Shown: piece by piece, positions 1 through 10,946 of the stretch
Position numbering within the stretch: position 1 is the first letter of the stretch
Layout: every line of letters begins with the position of its first letter
Origin: Henckelia pumila
Taxonomy: Eukaryota; Streptophyta; Magnoliopsida; Lamiales; Gesneriaceae
NCBI RefSeq assembly: GCF_033568475.1
Contig: NC_133122.1
Span: forward strand, 158,589,361 to 158,653,360
DNA: 64,000 nt
Direction: 5' to 3'
Position numbers and translations under genes: made by a program
The notes under the pieces: generated by a model
Told to the model about the DNA's origin: nothing
Seen by the model: the letters and a program-made list of their open reading frames with translations, nothing else
The model's database searches: none

Positions 1-311
1 TTGATTAGGAATGAATATTGTCGACACCAGGTGAAATCAAACCTCTAGACTATTTTTCTCTGATTGATAATCTTGTAAGGATTGTGTGTGCGCATGCTTT
101 ACAACCTTCTTTATTTGCGCATGCTTTACAACCTTCTTTATTTATTTAATTTGTCATCAAACCTCTAAAAGTTCAATTTTCTAAATAAAATTAAGACTAT
201 TTTAATTACAAGTACTGAATATTTTCATTTTACTCTCTGAGAAAACGATACTTGATTAATTCACTATATTAAAACTTGACACTTGTACGCTTGCAAGTAT
301 TTTTGACAACA
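1..311 (+). repeat. 3' part of the Athila 5' LTR
   Basis: Matches the last part of the 3' LTR (10655-10938) with scattered substitutions. It ends in CA at 310-311, just before the PBS. Confidence 0.88.
90..143 (+). repeat. 27-bp tandem duplication in the 5' LTR
   Basis: A unit beginning GCGCATGCTTTACAACC occurs at 90-116 and again at 117-143. The 3' LTR has a single copy (near 10745-10770), so the duplication arose after insertion or is private to this LTR. Confidence 0.85.
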
Positions 312-317
312 AGTTTT

Positions 318-335
318 TGGCGTCGTTGCCGGGGA
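318..335 (+). other. Primer binding site, tRNA-Asp type
   Basis: TGGCGTCGTTGCCGGGGA matches, with one change, the complement of the 3' end of plant tRNA-Asp. It lies six bases after the LTR end, as expected for Athila-like elements. Confidence 0.85.
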
Positions 336-449
336 GTAATTTTTGATTTTGTTTAGTCTTGTTACCAATTAGTCTAATTTTTAATTTAGAGATTTTATTT
401 CATCTTATTTTAAGTACTAATTAATTGTTGTTGTTCTTAACTGCAGTTC

Positions 450-2899
450 ATGCGAAGAACACAAAGTGCGAATTCTTTACTCTTTGATCCAGAGATTGAA
501 CGAACCGCACGCGCTTTGAGAAGAGCTAGGAGAGAAGAACAACTTAACATGGCTGAAGAAAATGTCAATGAATTGCCCTTGGTGCCAATCAGAGACCATT
601 TCAGGCCGACGATCCAGGCTCACTATTCTGGAATTGCTCGAGGGACAATAAATGCCAACAACTTCGAGTTGAAGCCGACATTAATCAACATGGTTCAGCA
701 GAACCAATTCAATGAAAGAGCTACATCTGATCCTCACTTACACTTGCGCACCTTCCTAGAGATTACTGATACGGTAAAAATAAATGGTGTTTCTGAGGAT
801 ATAATACGTTTACGCTTGTTCCCTTTTCTCTCAGGGACAAGTCACGGAGCTGGTTGCAGTCATTGCCGTTAGGAAGCATAACAACTTGGGAGGGCATGAC
901 TGTGAAATTTTTAGAGAAGTTCTTTCCACCATCCAAGGCCACCCAGCTGAAGATTGAGATCAGTAACTTTCAACAGCATGATTCAGAACAGCTATATGAG
1001 GCATGGGAAAGGTATAAAGATTTACTTAAACGTTGTTCGAACCACAATTTTTCAGATTGGGAACAGATCGAGTGGTTTTACAATGGACTTAATACACCTA
1101 CAAGAATGTCTGTGGACTCTGCTGCTGGGGGTACTATCTTTGCCAAGGACCCAATTCAGGCCTATGATATGCTGGAACAAATAACTATCAATAGTTATCA
1201 ATGGCCGTCTGAACGTATGGGAGTCAAGAAGGGAGTGTACAGTGTGGATCCTCTCACATCCATCACTGCACAACTATCTGCGTTGAGAACACAAGTTGCT
1301 TCTCTGAACAAGGTGAATATCGCAGAACCTGCAGGTGTGTCGGTTGCCATAGAAGAATCTCATCCACCTGAGGAAGCTCAATACATCAATCCCAGAGGCT
1401 ATGGAAATTATCGAGGTAACCCTCATCCTAATACTTATCATCCTGGTTTACGTAACCATGAAAACTTTTCCTATTCCAACAACAAAAATGTGTTGAAACC
1501 CCCTCCGGGATTCAATACAAATCAAGGTGAAGGTAAAGCATCTTTGGAAGATGTTGTGTCTACATTTGTTACTGAATCTAACTAGAGAATGTCGAGGACT
1601 GAAACTCGAATGGATAGCATGGAGAAACATATGTGCAGTTTGGGGGCTATGATGAAATCCATGGAAACACAGATTGGGCAGCTTGCGAATGCTTTAAAGG
1701 ATCAAAATCGAGGACAGTTTCCCAGCAATACTGAAATGAATCCAAAAGAGCAATGCAAAGCAGTGGAGTTAAGAAGTGGGAAGGCGTTAGAGGCTAAGGA
1801 GCAGAGCAAAGCCAAGGAAGTTGAAGAACCAGTGGTTGACGAAATCGTGGTTGAAGAGCCCAAGAAAGAATCTGAATTAAAATCGATGTACAAGCCACAA
1901 CTTTCGTATCCACAGCGGTTTAAGAAAAAGGCACTTGATGAGCAATTTTCCAAGTTTCTAGACATCTTCAAAAAGATACACATCAATATTATGTTTGCAG
2001 ATGCCTTGGAACAAATGCCTAACTATGCAAAGTTCATCAAAGATGTAATGTCCAAGAAGAGGATATTGCAAGACAATGAAGTGGTGAATCTGACAGAAGA
2101 GTGTAGCGCAATCCTGCAGAAAAAGTTGCCACAAAAGCTTAAGGATCCAGAGAGTTTTACTATCCCTTGTTTTATTGGTGGTTCTAAGGTAAATCGAGCT
2201 TTATGTGATTTAGGAGCAAGTATTAATTTGATGCTTTTTTCTGTATACAGGACTTTGGAGCTCGGAGAAGTCAGGGCGACCACCATCACATTACAGCTGG
2301 CTGATCGGAGTATCACATATCCACGGGGTATTGTGGAGGATGTTTTGGTGAAGGTCGACAAGTTTATATTTCCAGCAGACTTCGTGATTTTAGACATGGA
2401 TGAAGATGAAGAAACTCCCTTGATTTTTGGGAGACCTTTTCTAGCTACTGCACGCGCACTGATCGATGTCCACAAGGGAGAGCTCACACTTCGAGTTGGT
2501 GGTGAAGCTGTGATTTTTAATATTTATCACACCATGAGGGGACCAAACGAGGTAAGTACATGTAAAAGTATTGAAATTGTTGATTCTCATAATTCTTTTT
2601 CATGTGCAGGAATTACTGATCCACTCGAAAGATGTTTGGTGGCGGATGAGGTGCTTGATAAGGAAGAGGATTGGGAGCTACATGAACAAAAAGCATTCCT
2701 TGACAGCGCTCCGAAAGAAAAAATGGTGAGTACTAAGGAATCTGAAGCATTGGAACATAGTGCACCAAAGGTATCCACTGAAACTCATGATTTGAAAGAA
2801 TTGCCTGCACACTTATGTTATGCATTCCTTGGTGAAAATTCTACTTGTCCTGTTATTATATCTGCTCATTTGTCTACTGTAGAAAAGATAAGTTATTGA
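450..2899 (+). pseudogene. Athila gag-protease, broken
   Basis: Encodes the capsid polyprotein and aspartic protease. The ATG at 450 opens a frame that shifts near 833-860. The second frame holds the retrotransposon gag core (around 854-1180, with a YEAWERYKDLL segment). A TAG at 1583 interrupts it, and the same frame resumes at 1589 with a heptad-like segment, a Lys/Glu-rich linker and the protease core near 2203-2460 (CDLGASINLM, with the catalytic D-x-G, and later a LIFGRPFL segment). I see no CCHC zinc knuckle. A further frameshift near 2885 separates it from RT. Seen: one nonsense codon and two frameshifts. Known: Athila gag-pol is one long ORF. Confidence 0.88.
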
Positions 2900-5676
2900 G
2901 AGTTTTGAGAAATTTTAAAACTGCTTTAGGGTGGTCAATTTCTGACATTAAGGGTATTAGTCCAACAATTTGCATGCATAAAATTTTGATGGAAGAGTCT
3001 TATACCTCTTATGTTGATCATCAGCGATGGTTGAATCCCGCTATGAAAGAAGTAATTAAGAAAGAGGTTTTAAAGTTGTTGAATGCAGGAGTGATTTATG
3101 ATATTTCTGATAGTAGTTGGGTATCTCCTGTTCAAGTGGTGCCTAAGAAGGGTGGGATTACTGTGGTTAAAAACGAAAATAATGAGTTAATCTCCACACG
3201 TACAGTAACTGGCTGGCGAGTCTGTATAGATTATAGGAAGTTGAACAAAGCTACTCGTAAGGATCATTCTCCACTTCCTTTCATTGATCAAATGCTTGAT
3301 AGACTTGCTGGTTATTGCTATTACTGCTTCTTAGATGGTTATTCAGGTTATAATAAAATTGCTATCGCACCGGAGGATCAGGAAAAGACTACTTTTATGT
3401 GTTCCTATGGCACGTTTGCTTTCAGGAGGATGCCGTTTGGCCTATGTAATGCACCTGCGACTTTTCAGCGGTGTATGATGGCGATTTTTGCAGATATGGT
3501 GGAGGAAGTGATGGAAGTTTTTATGGATGACTTTTCAGTATTTGGCTCCTCTTTTGATCATTGCTTGCATAATCTTTCTCTTGTTTTACAAAGGTGCCAG
3601 GAAAAGAATTTAGTTCTTAATTGGGAGAAATGTCATTTTATGGTTCAAGAGGGCATTGTCCTTGGACATAAAGTGTCATCCAATGGATTAGAGGTAGATC
3701 GAGCCAAAGTGGTTGCAATTGAGAAACTTCCACCTCCGAAGAATATCAAGGGCATCAGAAGTTTCCTAGGCCATGCAGGGTTCTATAGGCATTTCATCAA
3801 AGATTTTTCAAAAATCACAAAACCCCTGTGTACTTTGCTTGAAAAATATTCTACATTCATATTTGATGATGATTGTTTGCAGGCCTTTGAAAAGATCAAG
3901 AAGGCATTGATCACCGCACCCGTCATGATTGTGCCGGATTGGAAGGAGCCCTTTGAGCTAATGTGCAATGCTAGTGACTATGCAGTGGGTGCTGTGTTAG
4001 GCCAGAGAAGAGATAAGATGTTTCTAGCCATATATTACGCCAGTCGCACCATGGATGCCGCACAGCAAAACTACACCACTACAGAAAAAGAGATGCTTGC
4101 AGTAGTCTTTGCTTTTGATAAATTCCGTCCATATTTAATTGGTACTAAAGTAGTTGTTTATACTGACCATGCAGCGATTCGCTACTTATTTTCCAAAATG
4201 GACGCCAAGCCACGCTTGATAAGGTGGATTCTACTTTTACAAGAGTTTGATTTTGAGATCAAGGATAAAAAGGGTAGTGAAAATCAAGTTGCTGACAACT
4301 TGTTGAGATTGGAGTTAGAGGACGTTAAGGAGGAGGAGAGCATAAAGGAATTGTTTCCGGATGAGCAGATATTTTAGGTAAGTTCTTCTATTCCATGGTT
4401 TGCTGATATTGAGAATTTTTTGTCTTGTGGTGCTATGCCTCCAGAGTTGAACCGACATCAGAAGAAGAAGTTTTTCCATGACGTTAAGTTCTACCTATGG
4501 GATGATCCCTACATTTTCAAACGTTGTGCTGATCAAGTGATTAGAAGATGTGTGGCGGGGCAAGAGGCAAATGAAATTTTGGAACAATGCCATTCCTCAC
4601 CCTATGGAGGACATTTTGGAGCAACCAGAACTGCTGCTAAGGTACTACAATCTAGTTTTTATTGGCCTACATTGTTTAGAGATAGTTATACCTTAGTGAA
4701 ATCATGTGATAAGTGTCAACGAACGGGGAATATATCTAGAAGGCATGAATTAACCCTTACAAATATTTTAGAAGTGGAATTGTTTGATGTGTGGGGTATT
4801 GATTTTATGGGTCCCTTTCCCCCTTCTTTTGGGTACACTTATATCTTATTGGCAGTCGATTATGTGTCAAAATGGGTGGAAGCAATTGCCACTTCTACTA
4901 ATGATGCTCGTGTTGTAGTAAAGTTTTTGTAGAAGAACATTTTTACACAGTTTGGAACACCACGAGCAATAATCAGTGACGAAGGTACGCACTTTTGTAA
5001 TAAAATTTTTAATACCTTGCTCACTAAGTATGGTGTCAGGCATAAGGTGGCATGTGCATATCATCCGCAAACCAATGGTCAAGCGGAAATCTCTAACTGA
5101 GAAATCAAGCAAATATTGGAGAAGACGGTGAAGACGAATAGAAAAGATTGGGCAATCAAGCTGGATGACGCATTATGGGCCTACCGCACTGCGTTTAAAA
5201 CACCGATTGGGATGTCGCCGTATAGGTTGGTGTTTGTTAAGGCATGTCATTTGCCTTTGGAGTTAGAGCACAAAGCATTTTGGGCTGTCAAGAAGCTGAA
5301 TATGGATATCGAAACATCTGGGGAGTTGCGTAAATTACAGTTGACGGAATTGGACGAGTTTCGAAGTGAAGCATATGAGAATGCCAAGATCTACAATGAG
5401 CAAACAAAGAAGTGGCATGACAAAAACATTGTACCTCGAGAATTCAAACCAGGTCAGAAAGTATTGTTGTTTAACTCCCGTCTGAAATTGTTTCCAGGAA
5501 AATTGAAGTCCAGATGGTCTGGACCATTTAAGGTGGAGAAGGTATATCCGCACGGTGCGATTGAGCTTCGAGGTACAGATGGAAGGGTATTCAAGGTGAA
5601 CGAGCAAAGAGTTAAACACTATTTTGGTACCGAAGTAAGAAGTACTGAGAGTACTTTGCTCACAGACCCGGTCTAA
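2881..5676 (+). pseudogene. Athila pol: RT, RNase H and integrase, broken
   Basis: One frame carries all the domains. The RT core runs from about 3030 to 3700 ([33 protein letters not shown], catalytic FMDD near 3519). RNase H is at about 3930-4300 ([21 protein letters not shown]). The integrase zinc finger is near 4590-4725 (paired His, then CDKCQ), and the integrase core has GIDFMGPF near 4798, SDEGTHF near 4975 and NGQAEISN near 5080, giving D, D and E. The C-terminal domain ends at 5676. In-frame stops occur at 4375 (TAG), 4930 (TAG) and 5098 (TGA), so no full-length polyprotein can be made. There is no chromodomain, which fits Athila/Tat rather than a chromovirus. Confidence 0.93.
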
Positions 5677-5698
5677 ATTTGGTGCAAGTCCGGCAAAG

Positions 5699-5734
5699 GA
5701 CTATAAACCAAGCGCTAATTGAGAGGCAACCCAT
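5699..5734 (+). other. Conserved post-pol block, hairpin-like
   Basis: Contains AGCGCTAATTGAGAGGCAAC followed by CCA, directly after the pol stop. Related blocks follow the coding region at 22173-22207 and 52509-52543. In other Athila-like elements I recall a similar TGGGAGGCAACCCA, which can fold as a TGGG/CCCA stem. Confidence 0.6.
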
Positions 5735-5857
5735 ATTTTCTTTTTGTCTATTTTTAATTTTATTTCGTTTTTTTTTTGCGTTTAGTTTTGTTATTTTCGC
5801 GTTTTGAGTTTTTTTCTTTTTTTTTTTCTCTCTCAGGAACAAAATTCCAGAACCTCA

Positions 5858-6090
5858 TGCGCGCCCACCTCCCATCTGGCGCGCCCGCGCGTCACAAATT
5901 CAAAAAATTAAAGAACTGGTCCAGAACCTTATGCACGCCCGCCTGTCACTCTGGCGCGCCCGCGCATGAAAAAGTCCGCACAATATGAAATTATAGAGAT
6001 TTATGCGCGCCCGCCTGTCTCTCTGGCGCGCCCGTGCATCGTCTTGGGCAAAAAAAAAAATACATGAGCAGCGTTCTATGCGCGCCCGCC
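5858..6090 (+). repeat. GC-rich palindromic couplets upstream of the env-position ORF
   Basis: Several copies of a pattern ATGCGCGCCCGCC, about 10 bases, then TGGCGCGCCCGCGC. GGCGCGCC is a perfect palindrome. The same couplets occur in the 3' LTR at 9720-9904. Confidence 0.8.
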
Positions 6091-6622
6091 CCATTTGAAT
6101 TTAAACACCAATTTCTTTCCTTCCTTTCTCATTCTCTCTTCAGATTCGATTTCTTTCCTTCCTTTCTCATTCTCTCTTCTGATTTTACCCTATCTTTCCT
6201 TCTCTTTCATTTCCTTTCTTCTCCAAATTGCCAATCCCATTCTCAATTCCTTATTCTCGTGTTGTGTTCTTCATACTCCTCCTTGTTTCTCTCATTCTTC
6301 TTCTCAGCTACAAGGGAGACGATAGGCTAGGGCACAACGAGATTTCTTTTTGGCTCGTGCTGCAATTGCTCTTGTTTAAGTGGTAGGTCTCTATGATTAA
6401 GGGTTCGTAAATTCTCCGTTTTATTGGGTTGTTGAGATAGTGGAGATTGTGGCTTGGATTTGTATCTGAGTTGTAGGGTTTCTTGAGTTATTGTTAGTGC
6501 TCGTTTCACATTGAAGAGAAGCATGTGTTGTGACTTGAATTGATAAGTTTGGGGGCGTCACGGCTATTGATCTGTTCTTGTTGAATTGAGAATTATTATT
6601 GTGCCCTCTAAGTGTTTGACAT

Positions 6623-7799
6623 ATGGCTCCAAAGAAGAAAACTAAGTTGGGTGAATCCTCTTCTTCGGCCCCTAATTTTGATGCTTATCGTTTCTAGGAA
6701 AAACAGGCCAAAGAGAATTATCATGCGTTGTTATCTAAGAATATTTTGCCTGAGAGAGGGTTTGATACGACAATTGGATTTGAGCCGAAAGGGATTATTC
6801 GGTGTAATGTCGGGGATGAAGTCCTCGAGCGGTAGTGGCTTCAATTTGTTAAGCAGCCCCAAGAAGCAGTTATTTCATTGGTGAGGGAATTTTATGTGAA
6901 TCTGAAGGTTAAGCACGTTGAATTCAAGGTATTGGTGCGAGGCAGGATGGTGCCTTTTGACTCGGTTGCGATTAACACTCTGTTTCATATCCCGCCAGTG
7001 GACAATGATGAATATGTTGCATATAAGTCTGGGGAGATTGATTATGATGCCATTATTCAATCCATCTGTGTCGCGGGAGCCGTCTGGAGGCTGGGAAGTG
7101 ATGTTGAAGAAGGTAGATTTGAAAAGGGATACCAAGAGGTGGTACGCTTTGGTTTGCGCTAGACTTAAACCTACTGACCATGATCATGAGGTCACAAGGG
7201 AGAGAGCGATTCTCGTATATTGCATTGTTGAAGGAATGTCTATGGATTTAGGCCGTATTTGTCAAAAAACTATTCAGAACGTTTTCACTGGTCATTTGAG
7301 GGGGGGGGGGGGGGGTGGGCTCGCTTTGCCATCAATTATTACGGATTTATGTGAAGCAGTGGGTGTGGTTTGGAGCCCTACTGAAGAGTTGCTGAAGCCC
7401 ACGACCCTTATACCCGATGGTGGTTCTTCTACTCGCCATCCATCTGTTAGTGAACTGCGAGAACGTGCAGCCCGACGAGCGTTCAATGCTAGCACAGCGG
7501 CTAGTAGAGCTTCTATAGCACAGACTCAGACGCCTCCATCTTTGGAAGCACGTGTTACATTTTTTGAGAAGGATCTGCGCCAGCATCGTCAAGAGTTCCA
7601 TCACTTTCAGCAGAAAAATGGAGTTTTCATGGATTATATGAAGGGATTCACTGGTGCATTGAGCCAACAATTTCCTCATGCTGCGAGCTCGGCTCATACT
7701 TTTCCTCCTTATCCCCAGTGGCCACCTACTTTTGGTGCTTCAGACCTGGCACCTGTTGTTGATAGTGATGATGAGAGTGAAGAAAGCGACGACCACTGA
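6623..7799 (+). pseudogene. Athila env-position ORF (putative plant transposon protein domain), broken
   Basis: Begins ATGGCTCCAAAGAAG; the MAPKKKTK start is lysine-rich and NLS-like. A TAG interrupts it near 6695. The recognisable core is REFYVNLKVKHVEFKVLVRG with RMVPFDSVAINTLF (6890-6990), the pattern of the putative plant transposon protein domain found after pol in Athila and SIRE elements. A frameshift near 7100 moves the reading to a second frame (RDTKRWYALVCARL, VTRERAILVY), ending with a Ser/Ala-rich stretch and an acidic DSDDESEESDDH tail at 7799. A G run at 7302-7316 encodes glycines and may be an indel hotspot. No signal peptide or clear transmembrane segment is visible, so calling it an envelope protein is not supported by sequence alone. 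Its role is unknown. Confidence 0.75.
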
Positions 7800-9487
7800 C
7801 GGTCGTCGTTTAAGGTACATGTCCTTATTCTTTCTTGTTTAAATCATTGAGGACACTTATTGTACCTAGTTTGGGGGGGGGGGGGGTGGAATTTTGCTGA
7901 TTTTGCTTCAAAATTGCTGAACTTGTTCCTGAGTTTTATTTCAGTTTCTTTTTGTGTTTAGTTTTTGTGTTTTTTTTAGTTTTATTTTGTTTACTCTTCT
8001 GTGTTGTGTTGGTGGTGGGATGGATTTTGTCACAAGAATAGTGTGTGAGGTTGGAAAAGTGTGAATTGTTGTGTGAATGCGAGTTAAATTCAAGAAACCA
8101 TGAAAGAAATGAAAATATATTGGCCAATGATGCAAATGATTGTTTTTATCTCAACTCCATGATCGGACTTAAAAGAATTTTTATTGGTGAACTAATGAGA
8201 TGAATGAATCCCTACATATTCTGTGATTGTTCTTAAGTCAGAGTTAAAACATACAAACATAGAAATGAATGAGGCAATTTTTGGGATCCTTGGGCCTGAT
8301 TTTTATTGAAATTATTTTATCCTTAGTTGCCCTTCGAGCCTTCACAAGATATACATGAGTACTTTAGGTACATGATCTGAGTCTTGTTGAAAATCATCGT
8401 TTCCTGTTGATGATTACTTCTTTTCTGCACTGTTTAAAATTCATGTGATTTACTTATGAATTGAGATTGCCTAGAACTAGTTCGGAAACCCTTTGAGGCG
8501 CAATACAGACATAACTGTGATTAGGAATGATTTAGGCAATTTTTGTGAAATCGTTTGAGCCTTTCAAGCTACCCTATTTTTACATGTTATCTCTAGTACC
8601 TTGTTTGTGCCTTATTGAAAATCGAATGGCATGCGTGTAAACGTGTGATTAAACCCCCATTCGTCATTATTTCAAGGTTCTACATTGACTACCTGAATAG
8701 CCTATACACTATTTTCTACCTTTAAAGGAGTAATTTGAATGCTAAAATGTTATATGCTCCTAGTGTTATTTGTGTAAAATGGATTGGTGTGGTGGATGGA
8801 TTGAAAAGAAAAAGGTAGTAGAAAAAAAAAATGGTTGAAAAAAAAAAGTTTTAAAGAAGTTGTGAAAAAGTTGAAAATTCATTGAAGTGAAGAAAAATAA
8901 GTGTGAAATTGTGAATGAAAAAGGGAGTTGAAATTAGGAATATAAATTACTTCTTATTTTGAATTCTTAATCCTTCATTTGTAGCCATAAGCCAGGCCTT
9001 ACATTACAAGACAATTAAGTCCTTCTGACCAAGTCACAGTTGCCCAATATACTAGTGGAGAAGGGTTACGAGAATGTAGCCTATGGATGATTGATTGACA
9101 CTTTTAATGAATATGAATTTTTGACCGAAACACGTACACGTTTCTTTTGTGAAATAACCTGATTTTTGCGTGTTTTTCAAATGTAATTTATCCTGTCGTT
9201 GATCCTTTTGCCTTATAAAGTCCTCATGATTTATGAATGTGTGAATTGATTTGGATAAGAGTATTTTGAACGTGAGTTGCGGAATTTGTAAGTTTTGGAG
9301 GTTCACTAGCATGTGTTTGTTGAAAATTAAAAAGTGATAGTTCGATATGATTGGATGAAATTTTCTGAATATTTTGCTAAGGCCATTGTTTCATAGTAAT
9401 TCTTGATTGGTCTTGATTTGTTGAGTGAGTATTGTATGTTTTGTGTTGGAGTCTTGATTGGTTTTGCTCGGGACTAGCAAACATTTA
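7800..9487 (+). other. Athila 3' noncoding region
   Basis: No gene seen. It opens with a G tract at 7873-7886 after AGTTT, then AT-rich sequence with poly(A) and GA-rich stretches near 8820-8930, and runs to the PPT. Small ORFs here show no family signature. Confidence 0.7.
7868..7888 (+). other. Internal polypurine (PPT-like) tract
   Basis: AGTTT followed by a run of about 14 G, after TTGAGGACACTTATTG. It resembles the 3' PPT (AGTTTGGGAGAAT, 9488). Equivalent tracts occur in LARD1 (22508) and LARD2 (52858). Confidence 0.5.
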
Positions 9488-9501
9488 AGTTTGGGAGAAT
9501 T
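9488..9501 (+). other. 3' polypurine tract
   Basis: AGTTTGGGAGAATT lies immediately before the TG that begins the 3' LTR. Confidence 0.75.
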
Positions 9502-10938
9502 TGATAATTGCATTTTGTGCACTTAATTTGTGTTGATATTATTGGATAATTATTTGGTTTTGAGCGGAATTACGTGGAAATTGTTGTTGTTGTTATTGGA
9601 TGTCAGGAAATACAGAAAATATTGAAGTTATGATGGATGAAATCAAAGGAGTCATGAAAAGGGCGAAGCAAGCAAAGATGGTTCGTGATTTTGAAGAGTA
9701 GATGAAGATGGATCAGAATGCCATGCGCGCCCGCGCCTGGATCTGGCACGCCCACGCGTCACCTAAAGAGAAGAGTTGAAAAATTTCCAGAGAGCCATGC
9801 GCGCCCACTCCAGGAATGACGCGCGCCCGCGCGTGATATAGACAGTTGAATTATCGAAGCAGGGGACTATGCGCGCCCGCGCGTAAGGGTGGCGCGCCCG
9901 CGCGCCGCTGAATATTTGACAGGTTGTTTTTGTAATTTTGGAAATTTGGGATATCTTTGGAATTATTTTGGACGATTTTTCGGGGAATATTTAAGGGATT
10001 TTTCAGACCTAATGAAGATCTGATCTAGCCGCCAATACACAATAATCTGGAGAGCACTTTTGTGAGATTTTTTGGGATCAAGATTTGAAGATTGCTTGGA
10101 ACGAAGACGAATACTTTTCAACCGGACACGGAAAAAAGACTACGGCTTTGTTATTCCTTCTTTATTTATTTCTTTTGATTTTTGAATTATGTTTGAATTC
10201 TTAAACATGATTTGGGTTGTTATGAATTTTGCTATGAACTAAACTTTTTAAGTCTAGAGGTTGATGTAGCCTGGTCAAGACATATTTATGAATTATTGAT
10301 TTTAATGATTTGAGTTCTTCTAAATTAATTGTGATTCTAGTTTTGAGAGTCTTTTCAATTTATTGGCCATAAATTGATTTGTCATATTTATTCAGAATCC
10401 GGCACTCGGGAGAGGGGATTTAGAATAGGATAAATGGAATTCACACTATTAATTGTTTATATGACTCGGGAGAGCTTATAGCTTTAATAGAGCCTAGAAA
10501 GAACATTGTTTTACACATATCATTACAAGTAGATTTTTAATAGGGATATTGAAATCGATCTGTAATTGATACATTCTATTTGATACTCGGGAGAGGGAAA
10601 TAGTATAATTTATCTGTTCTTGGTTATTAATTGAAATGAACTCATGAAAATAGATTGATTAGGAATGAATATTGTCGAGATCAGGTGAAATCAAACCTGT
10701 AGACTATTTTTCTCTGATTGATAATCTCGTAAGGATTGTGTGTGCGCGTGCTTTACAACCTTCTTTATTTATTTAATTTGTCATCAAACCTCTAAAAGTT
10801 CAATTTTCTAAATAAAATTAAGACTATTTTGATTACAAGTACTGAATATTTTTATTTTACTCTCTGAGGGAACGATACTTGATTCATTCACTTTATTAAA
10901 ACTTGACACTCGTATGCTTGCGATTATTTTTCACAACA
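9502..10938 (+). repeat. Athila 3' LTR, complete
   Basis: Starts TGATAATTGC and ends CACAACA, 1437 bp. It contains GC couplets (9720-9904), a TATA-like AATATTTAAGG at 9986, and terminal sequence matching bases 1-311. Nested in copia pol, which resumes immediately after it. Confidence 0.88.
9720..9904 (+). promoter_or_regulatory. GC-rich palindromic couplets in LTR U3
   Basis: Three couplets of the form ATGCGCGCCCGC, about 9 bases, TGGCGCGCCCGCGCG (with variants) within 185 bases. They end about 80 bases upstream of the TATA-like AATATTTAAGG. A regulatory role is inferred from position only. Confidence 0.6.
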
Positions 10939-10946
10939 ACGAAGCT

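Larger units (their letters stand above)
5677..6622 (+). other. Spacer between pol and the env-position ORF
   Basis: No gene seen. Contents in order: a conserved hairpin block (5699-5734), a T-rich stretch, GC-rich couplets (5858-6090), and a strongly pyrimidine-rich tract (about 6100-6320) with a roughly 38-bp near-duplicate (6112 and 6150). The tract contains potential splice-acceptor sequence (CTCTCTTCAG). The layout resembles a 5' leader of the downstream ORF. Confidence 0.6.
1..10938 (+). mobile_element. Athila-like Ty3/gypsy LTR retrotransposon (left end cut by window)
   Basis: Order on the + strand: last 311 bases of the 5' LTR, PBS matching tRNA-Asp, gag-protease, RT-RNase H-integrase, a GC/CT-rich spacer, an env-position ORF, a long noncoding tail, PPT and a complete 3' LTR. 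The tRNA-Asp PBS, the long LTR and an ORF after integrase are features of the Athila lineage. Bases 1-311 match 10655-10938 closely by eye. It sits inside a copia element whose pol resumes at 10939. Every ORF is broken, so it is not autonomous. The 5' target duplication lies outside the window; the bases after the 3' LTR are ACGAA. Confidence 0.93.

Noticed and set aside
6034..6330. Overlapping Phe/Ser/Leu-rich frames
   Set aside because: Pyrimidine-rich leader sequence read as protein; no family match.
7302..7316. G runs here and at 7873, 22508, 30280 and 45751 as G-quadruplexes
   Set aside because: Possible, but such homopolymers are also prone to sequencing and assembly error; only the PPT-like context of some was kept.
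6623..7799. True retroviral envelope gene
   Set aside because: No signal peptide, furin-type site or clear transmembrane anchor; it has a plant transposon-protein pattern instead.
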